Made by a program: the position numbers and the translations under genes. A DNA stretch of 64,000 bases from Tamarix chinensis. Lineage: Eukaryota; Streptophyta; Magnoliopsida; Caryophyllales; Tamaricaceae. The notes beneath the pieces were generated by a model. It made no database searches and was not told where the DNA came from. It worked only from the letters and a program-made list of their open reading frames with translations. Shown here in pieces: positions 57,401 to 64,000 of the stretch; within the stretch, counting starts at the first letter, position 1; each line of letters opens with the position of its first letter. The stretch lies in contig CM060175.1 in NCBI GenBank assembly GCA_030549775.1, forward strand, positions 37,012,318 to 37,076,317, given 5' to 3'.

Positions 57401-58554
57401 GTGTGTTGTTAAAAAACACATTTAGTTACGTGTGGATTTTATTAGGAAATGTGTGGTCATTAAAGAAAGGATTCTAATATGGTTTATATTGCATGGATTG
57501 TAATGTATTTACTGCATATTTATACTTCTATGATACTCATACAAGCATGCGTTATCATACTTGAGCTATACTAATATGATATCACCATGCTTTCATTTGA
57601 CTTTAATGTGCTACTTGAGCCTTACCATATATTAGGTAGTATGTTTTACCAGTATTTCACCCTACTAATACTATACTTGTGTGGTCATTGTTATGATCCG
57701 GCCCCTGTTCTGCGGAGCAAAGGACAATTTGCAGGGTTATAACTCATAGTTAGAGTATGTTGAGGGTGATAAGTAGGCCATTAGCGGGCCATTTCTTAGG
57801 GTTGGAGTTTTATATCTATGCCTCAAGGTAATATAACTTATTATTAGTATTTTTCTCACTACATTAGGTTGTTTTCTGATTTCTGGTTATTTAAAATATT
57901 TATGTAACACCCCCAAAATTCACTACTGAAAAATTTTGTTTTATTAGAAGAAATTGTGGAAGCAAAATATTAAATGGTGAATTTCAAGAATATTACTACC
58001 ACACTTACTACCAGATCGGTTCACGCATACCGTTCCAATACGAGGTGCTAAGGCTAAAGAACAAAATATCAATTGTTAGAAATTCAAACCATTTTTAAAT
58101 CAGAGTTACACAAGTAAACACTTTATAAGAATAGATTCCACCAATGGTGGTTACAAGAATAAATTACATTTAAACTATACATTAGAATAGGAAGCATGAA
58201 ATCCTAAAGACCGGATAATCCTTACGCTCTTTCCTGTTGCCCACTTGAGTAGCACTTGAAAAGACCTGCAAGGGACACTGCCCATTGAATAGGTAGGGGC
58301 CCCATAAAGGGAACCCTTCAGTACTACGGTACTGAGTAACCCTTTAAAATCACACTTAAAAGCAGGCCCGCAATGTCACACATGGTACAAATATATATAC
58401 GTATATAATAAGATGTGTACATATAACATTCACATAATTAACAATCACATCAGATATCAATAGGTCACAATGTATGATCAATACCTTCAGCCTTAAGCCA
58501 TTAGTCCATAATTATTCAATCAACTCTCATATTTTATATCCATGTGAGTGCGGG

Positions 58555-58990
58555 AACCCCACTATTATAGCCGGTGGATCGGTCACTTATAGGGCAGAGC
58601 GTACCTAACCACTATTATATGCTGGTGGATCGATCTCGAGGGAAAAATGCTTCTGGCCACTATTATTCCCCGGTGGACCGGTCTGGCCCCGACTCACATG
58701 ATGTTCTACTATAAGTGATTAGTATTTTTCTATAACTTTATTCATATACATGACTGATTTTATTGAGCTTAGGACCCCCACTTTTATTACCGATGGATCG
58801 GAATATATACCAACATCATCTCAGGCATCACGCTCCTGGGCCACTATTATATCCGATGGATCGGTACTCATAATCACTTGCTAGGGCAACACGCTCCTAG
58901 GCCACTATTATATCTGGTGGATCGGTACTCATAATCACTTGCCAGGGCAACACGCTCCTGGGCCACTATTATAACTGGTGGATCGGTAAT
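58555..58990. repeat. CCGGTGG-type module array in solo LTR-C copy 3
   Basis: About eight units, e.g. CCACTATTATAGCCGGTGG-ATCGG. Three consecutive units at 58825-58990 share the GATCGGTACTCATAATCACT spacer with a regular period of about 67 bp. Confidence 0.88.
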
Positions 58991-59699
58991 CAATATCATA
59001 ATTCAACTGGGCCCGACTTATAATTGTTCACTTTCATGATTAGTATTTTTCCTTTCTTTAATCAGCACAACAATTCCATTTATTTGCCGCAGATGGGAGA
59101 TCAAGAACCCAGGAACCAAAGGTACACCGGTCGTACAGGTGCATATAAGCTACTCAGTACCCTTCAACCACGAACCCAAGGAAGCAAAGGTACCCTGGTC
59201 ATACTGGTGCATAAAGATACTCAGTACCCTACCAACAAGGACACCTAATCCATAAGTATGCATACCTCCTAACTAGGTTCGTAGAGCTAGATAGAGTAAG
59301 ATATAGGGCCTGGCTGGGGCACAAAGGTGCACCAGCAAATGCCAGAATAATCGTGGGCTAAACCACGTCTTTAGGGTAGCGACCCCTAAAGAGCCACTAT
59401 TCCTGATCTCGAGGTCTTTCACTTTAAGTATAAGTGTCTTAATTAAAGTGATCATGAAAAGCACAATAATTAGATACTTATTCACTTTCAATCGTTTTGA
59501 TATCATTAGTTGTTTCTTATTCGGGCGGTTATCCAAGATAACACAGAGAAATCATTAAAGCCATCATAATCTCATCTAATTCTGAATTAGGATTCGTTCT
59601 CGTGATACTTACTAATTGTTAAATAATCTTACCTTGCCAAACAACGTTATTTGAGTCATATTATGAAATTCAGCAATCACAACGACATGTCAAGTACAA

Positions 59700-60870
59700 A
59701 TTACTCATTTACCCCTTACTTATATAATTGCTAAGTTATCCCTTCCTTAGTTGACAAATTACCATATTACCCTTCAGGTTGCATATTTACCAAATTACAC
59801 CTTGCTCGGTTTATGTTACTAAGTTATCTCCTACACTTTTTAGGTCACCATTCGCCCTTCATAATTGTTAACCTTAACATATTTCCTTTTTTTGTTGGTT
59901 AGATTACCAAATTGCCCTTGAGTTGGATAAATTACCAAATTACCCTCCTTCATTATCATGATTACTATTTTGCCCCTTTAGTTGGTTAAATAATTACCAA
60001 TTTATCCTTTAGTTGGTTAAATTACCAAATTGCCCTTCTTCTTTATTATAATTACCATTTTACCCCTCTCAATTATTATAATTGCCATTTTTTCCTTTTC
60101 AATTATTATAAATCACAAATTACCCTTCTTCATAATTACAATTATTAATTTACCCTTCTTTATAATTATAATTACCAATTTACCCTTCTCCATATTTATA
60201 ATTATTAATTTACCCTTCTCCATTTTTATAATTATTAATTTACTCTTCTCTATTCTTATAATTACTATATTGCCCTTCTCTATTATTAAAATTACCATAA
60301 TGCCCTTTTATTGGTTAATTTACCAAATCACCCTTCTCTATTATCATAATTATCCAATTACCCTTTTACAATCATAATTTAATTACCAATTTATCCTTCG
60401 TCATTATCATTATTACCAAGTTACCCTTTACTCCCAAGTGTGCCATAAATATCCTTTTAATTTACAAAATTACCCTTCTACCCTTTACTTCCAAATTATC
60501 ATAATATCCTTTTATTTACAAAATTACGATAATACCCTTTTTCTTATAAAATTACCATAACACCCCTTTGACTTTACAAATTACTATTTTACCCTTTGAC
60601 ATCCAAAATTACCATTTTTATCTTTCCTTACAAAATTACCATTTTGCCCTTCTTTTCCAAAATTATCATATTACCCCTTTACTCCCAAAATTACCATAAT
60701 ACCCCTTTACTCATAAAATTTCATTTTACCCTTTACTTCCAAACTTACCATAATACCCCTTTACCTATAAAATTACAATTTTTCCATTTACTTATAAAAT
60801 TACCATATTACCCTTTTAACCATAAACTTAACGTAATGCCCTTTTGCCTTCAAAATTACCACTTTACCCC
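59700..60870. repeat. Degenerate ACCAAATTACCCTT minisatellite in solo LTR-C copy 3
   Basis: About 1.17 kb of the same unit as 26220-27190, with a central run in which AATTATTATAATTACCATTT replaces the TTAGTTGG variant. Frames such as that at 60030-60377 (repeating FIIIINLPFSI) are artefacts. Confidence 0.88.
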
Positions 60871-61539
60871 TTTATTTCACCACTTTTATTAAATTAACAT
60901 TACCACATGAATTAATAATATTAATACTCCATTAACAATATCCAACTCCACCAACCATTATATTTTATCATAATACATATTAGCACCCACACATATTAGG
61001 CCATAATCTAGCATAAGAAATATTACTAAAATTCCCCTAGGACTCACAATAGAATTATATATGCTTAAATAATCACAATAACATAAAATAACATGGAAAG
61101 TACTTAACACCTTCATTAATAGTCAAACTATTCCCTTAAGCAACATTTCCACACATGGAATATAAACTAGCATACTCTCCTTTTTTTATCAATCAATACA
61201 AGCAATTATATACATTATATTAACGCACAAATATCAAGCATAATAACATATTAGAAATCCTAATGTGCTAACATACGTTTATCCATGCGTTTAAGTGGGG
61301 TTTAACGATTACCTTAATTCCTACAAAAATTGAATCTTACCGGTATCTTGGTTAAACATTCAAGATTTAAATAGCAAAATCAACACGGTAGAAGAATGTC
61401 AATTTATTATATTAGAAGTAGGAATATAAAAAGGAATAAGCTTTATACAAAAGAACTTAATTAATAACACACTTTATTTAACTATTAACATACCTCAATA
61501 ATTAAACATAAAAACTCCCAAAATAATTTGGAACTCATG

Positions 61540-62750
61540 CTGCCACATGTAGGTTGGGATGGGAAAAATGGGTTGAAGGTAAGGGGTAGAGGTGAGGGAT
61601 GGTCATTTTCGGGTTGAGTTCTTTAGGATAGGAAAGAAGATGGATGGGGGAGATTTAAAGGTAAGGGAATGGTGTAGGAGTGAAGAGGGGGTGTAGGTGG
61701 ATGTTGGGGATGGGTTGTTGGCAGCCAATGGCGGCGGAGACGATGGCAGCGAGGTGGTGAAGTTGGTTGCCGAGGTGGGTCAATCTGGAGGGGTTGAGAA
61801 GGAAGGAAAATAGAAGGAAAAAATGAGGGGGTTCAGGGGCTTATTTCGGCCAACCGATGTATAGGGGTTGTAGATGAGGTTGCAAGGAGTTGAATTTTGG
61901 CAGAGGCGGCCGGACGATGGCGATCGATGGTGTTACAGGAGGACTGTCGAGGGGGGGGGGAATGGGGAGAAAAATAAGTGGGGAGGAAGAAGGGTTGCAG
62001 AGTGGCTTGAGAGGGTGTATTGTGGTGGTGCAGGGCGGTATTATAAGGTGGCAGGAGGCACTATAGGCTATGGGTGTGGCAGAGGGGCGATGGTGCACAA
62101 AATAGGGGGGAAAAGTGGGGCGGGAGAAAATGAAAGAGAAGGGGAGATCGGGGAATAAGGGCTCGAAAAGATGGGGTAGAAAAAGGCTGAAGGGGAGAAG
62201 AAAAAGAAGAGGGAGGGTAGGGGTGTAGCTAGCCAGCTGGTGGTAGTGTGTAGGGTGGCAGGGAAGGTGATAGGGCGGCAGGGAGGGGAGACAAAGAGGG
62301 GAAAAAAATAGGGCGTGGGGGCTGGTTTGCAAGGTTGGCCGGGTCCAAGAATGCGAAGAAAATGATGGGAGAGAGAGCTTTAGTGGTGGCAGGCGGTGGT
62401 ACTGAGAGGTTGCAGGTGTCTCGGTGGTGGGGCATGGCGTTCGGGGTGGTAAGGTGATGAAGACTTGTCAGGCAAAGAAGAAAGAAAGATGGAAGAGGGA
62501 GGGAGACCAGGCCGACGTAGGGAAAAGCAAAAAAAGAGGAGTTGGGCCAGCCAGTCCAAGGGAGAAAGGAAGGAGGAGAGGAGGAGGGCTGGGTCGGCTA
62601 TGTGTGTGGAGGGAAGAATGGGCCATCGGCCCAGGCGCAAGGAGGGGAGGCAAGCCTAGCAACCCGAGCCAGGAAAAGAAAAAAAAGAAAAAGAAAGGAA
62701 GGAGGAAAAGGAGAAAAGGAGAGGAGAAGAAAAGGAAAGGAAAATGGGAA
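61540..62750. repeat. Purine-rich block of solo LTR-C copy 3
   Basis: Counterpart of 27880-29130. It contains a pure G run (GAGGGGGGGGGGAA) at about 61946-61960 and ends in GGAAAAGGAGAAAAGG repeats. No real coding sequence. Confidence 0.75.
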
Positions 62751-63334
62751 AATTTAAAATAATTGAATTTATAAATAATAGGATGTAATATTTTTGATAA
62801 TAATTTAATTTAATATAATTAAATATATGGGCTTAAAAAGGATAATTATAGTAAAATACTAGTTTGAAAATTTATTTAAGTAAAAATAATATGGTAAAAT
62901 AACAAAATATTTATTTTTTAATTTATTAAATACTCCTATCCAAATTTGTATACTCAAAAATCCATAAAATAATTAAACTAAATAATTTTAAAAGCTAATT
63001 TATTTCAAATAGAAGCTATTTATTAAATTAATAGTTTCATAAAATTTTGGGGGATTACAATTTATTAGATTTTCTATATTAGATTTTGTAAAACTACCAA
63101 GTTCATTCTATCTATAATATTATCGCCATCGTTATTATCTTGTATTGGCACTTTAATACTATGAGCATGCGTTCTTTTGTTTCTTATTCCATTTTTGCTT
63201 ACATTAGGTGAGGATTAGATGATAATCACACTTCTCTCATTGTTGATGTGGCAGTAACATTCTTTAGTTTTGTTTTTAAACTCTTTCACATTGTCTTAAA
63301 TTTTTTTTTTGGGCCAAAAATTGGAGGTGTTACA

Positions 63335-63384
63335 ATTTCCATGCAATCATGCCTTTTTTTATTAAGAAGTTAAGCCTTAGTGTT
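63335..63384. other. Short unassigned spacer
   Basis: About 50 bp between the end of the LTR-B 3' LTR and the next LTR-B fragment. No feature seen. Confidence 0.4.
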
Positions 63385-63995
63385 AATTTATATTGTTATG
63401 CTTAATACTCTGCTACTATATGACTTCACTGTGTTGCATCAGCTTTAAAATGTGTTTGGTATATTAGTAATTTACCATATTGATACCACATTTTTGTGGC
63501 CACTGTGATAATTTATCTTTTGGTCTAGGAGTAAAGAATGATTTGTAGGGGTATGATTATAAGTTGGAGTATGTCAAGGATGATGATTTGGGCTAGTAGT
63601 TGGTCATTGCTTGGGGTTAAAGATTTATATGTATGCTTAAGAGTTAGGCTAATTGGCTGAATGTGTTTTGCCCACTATGTCGGGAAGTTTTTATTCTTCT
63701 AATTATTTAAATTCTTTGTTTTTATTTCCTATATTTGGATTATATAATCTCTCATACTCTTCCTATCTATAATATTTCTCTCATCTTTGTTATCATATTA
63801 CTCTTGTATTAATACTATAAGCATACATATTTTCGTTTGTTGTTATGTTTTGCCTTATATTAGGTATGGGTTAGGTGATTATCACACCTCTTTTATGGTT
63901 GATGTCGAAGTAAAATTTCTCAATTTTGATTTTCAAATAATTCCACATTATCTTCAAAATAGAGTTTTATTGGTTCATAAATTGGAGGTGTTACA
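63385..63995 (+). mobile_element. LTR-B LTR fragment (copy 4), 3' portion at the right window edge
   Basis: Matches 31000-31605 in order (CTGCTACTATATGACTTC versus CTGCTGTTATGTGACTTT, and the GATAATCACACCTCTT block). It ends AAATTGGAGGTGTTACA at 63995. The last five bases, TTGGG, could be the start of a TTGGTATCAGAGC-type PBS, so a new element interior may begin at the edge. Confidence 0.75.
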
Positions 63996-64000
63996 TTGGG

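Larger units (their letters stand above)
57903..63059 (-). mobile_element. Solo LTR-C copy 3 (5157 bp)
   Basis: Begins TGTAACACCCCCAAAATTC and ends TTTTGGGGGATTACA. Perfect TSD ATTTA at 57898-57902 and 63060-63064. It is collinear with copy 1: terminal block, ACCGGTGG modules (58555-58990), GGTACACCGGTCGTACAGG-type block (59090-59230), minisatellite (59700-60870), purine block (61540-62750) and AT-rich tail. No internal region, hence solo. Frames of up to 163 codons in the purine block are compositional. Confidence 0.94.
23545..63334 (+). mobile_element. Old Ty3/gypsy (Tekay/Del-like chromovirus) element, LTR-B family, expanded by nested insertions
   Basis: Plus-strand order: 5' LTR (23545-31605, its first 200 bp or so missing), tRNA-Met-like PBS, gag, protease, RT, RNase H, integrase, chromodomain remnant, polypurine tract, 3' LTR (55186-63334). 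All genes carry many stops. Tekay/Del assignment rests on the integrase C-terminal motif YHLALPMEHLHVHNVFHISQ followed by a chromodomain-like LVKVLW...VVWESEEEIKTKYPELF. Five separate later insertions, some nested, take up most of the length. The TSD cannot be checked because the left end is lost. Confidence 0.88.
55186..63334 (+). repeat. LTR-B 3' LTR (copy 3, net about 2.99 kb), interrupted by a solo LTR-C
   Basis: Begins TGTTATAATACCCCATACC and ends TTGGAGGTGTTACA. The segments are 55186-57902 and 63065-63334. It is collinear with the 5' LTR from about 55370 on, including the tandem array at 57000-57400 and the end block TTTTGTAAAACTAC. Noncoding; the short frames are chance. Confidence 0.88.

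Noticed and set aside
61841..62762. Frames of 163, 112 and 94 codons
   Set aside because: Same purine-block artefact in another LTR-C copy.

Overview
This window is plant nuclear DNA, almost certainly pericentromeric or other heterochromatic sequence from an angiosperm. It contains no intact host gene. Nearly every base belongs to transposable elements inserted into one another. The plant assignment rests on Ty3/gypsy polyproteins, primer-binding sites matching initiator tRNA-Met, a CACTA DNA transposon, hAT-type MITEs and a captured plant receptor-like cytoplasmic kinase gene. I cannot name the species.

I use four working names for LTR families. LTR-A is about 4.4-5.1 kb, LTR-B about 3.0 kb (a Tekay/Del-like chromovirus), LTR-C about 4.6-5.2 kb and LTR-D about 2.9 kb. 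Most insertions were delimited by TG...CA ends plus target-site duplications (TSDs) read directly from the sequence.

Layout, left to right. 1-993 is an LTR-C fragment running off the left edge. 994-1963 and 15596-16816 are two halves of an LTR-B copy, split by a solo LTR-D (1964-15590, TSD CTATG). That solo LTR-D is itself split by an almost pristine minus-strand element (2517-13265, TSD TATGC) with two near-identical 4.44-kb LTRs and a 1.87-kb interior holding only gag, i.e. a TR-GAG type non-autonomous retrotransposon. 16817-23364 is a decayed minus-strand Ty3/gypsy element with gag, protease, RT/RNase H and integrase remnants. 23545-63334 is one old plus-strand LTR-B element: 5' LTR, tRNA-Met PBS, gag-pol pseudogene with chromodomain remnant, and 3' LTR. 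It has been inflated to about 40 kb by later insertions.

The insertions inside the LTR-B element are as follows. Solo LTR-C 24479-29442 lies in its 5' LTR. Solo LTR-A 32070-49606 (TSD GGTTG) lies in gag. Within that is solo LTR-C 34709-47104 (TSD ATGTT), and within that a CACTA transposon 37659-45447 (TSD ATC) that carries a five-exon fragment of an RLCK-VI (RBK-like) kinase gene. A hAT-like element 53679-54872 (8-bp TSD) with a second hAT-like MITE inside it (54021-54530) lies just before the chromodomain. Solo LTR-C 57903-63059 (TSD ATTTA) lies in the 3' LTR. A further LTR-B fragment reaches the right edge.

The most interesting signals lie inside the LTRs. A tandem ACCGGTGG(A/G)(T/C)CGG module is shared by all the long-LTR families. 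Telo-box (AAACCCTA) arrays occur in LTR-A, and degenerate ACCAAATTACCC minisatellites in LTR-C. A 10-bp inverted repeat with a constant 26-nt loop is conserved near the U5 end of LTR-A and LTR-C. Nothing here looks like a functional host operon or pathway; the only protein that could still be made is the gag of the young element.
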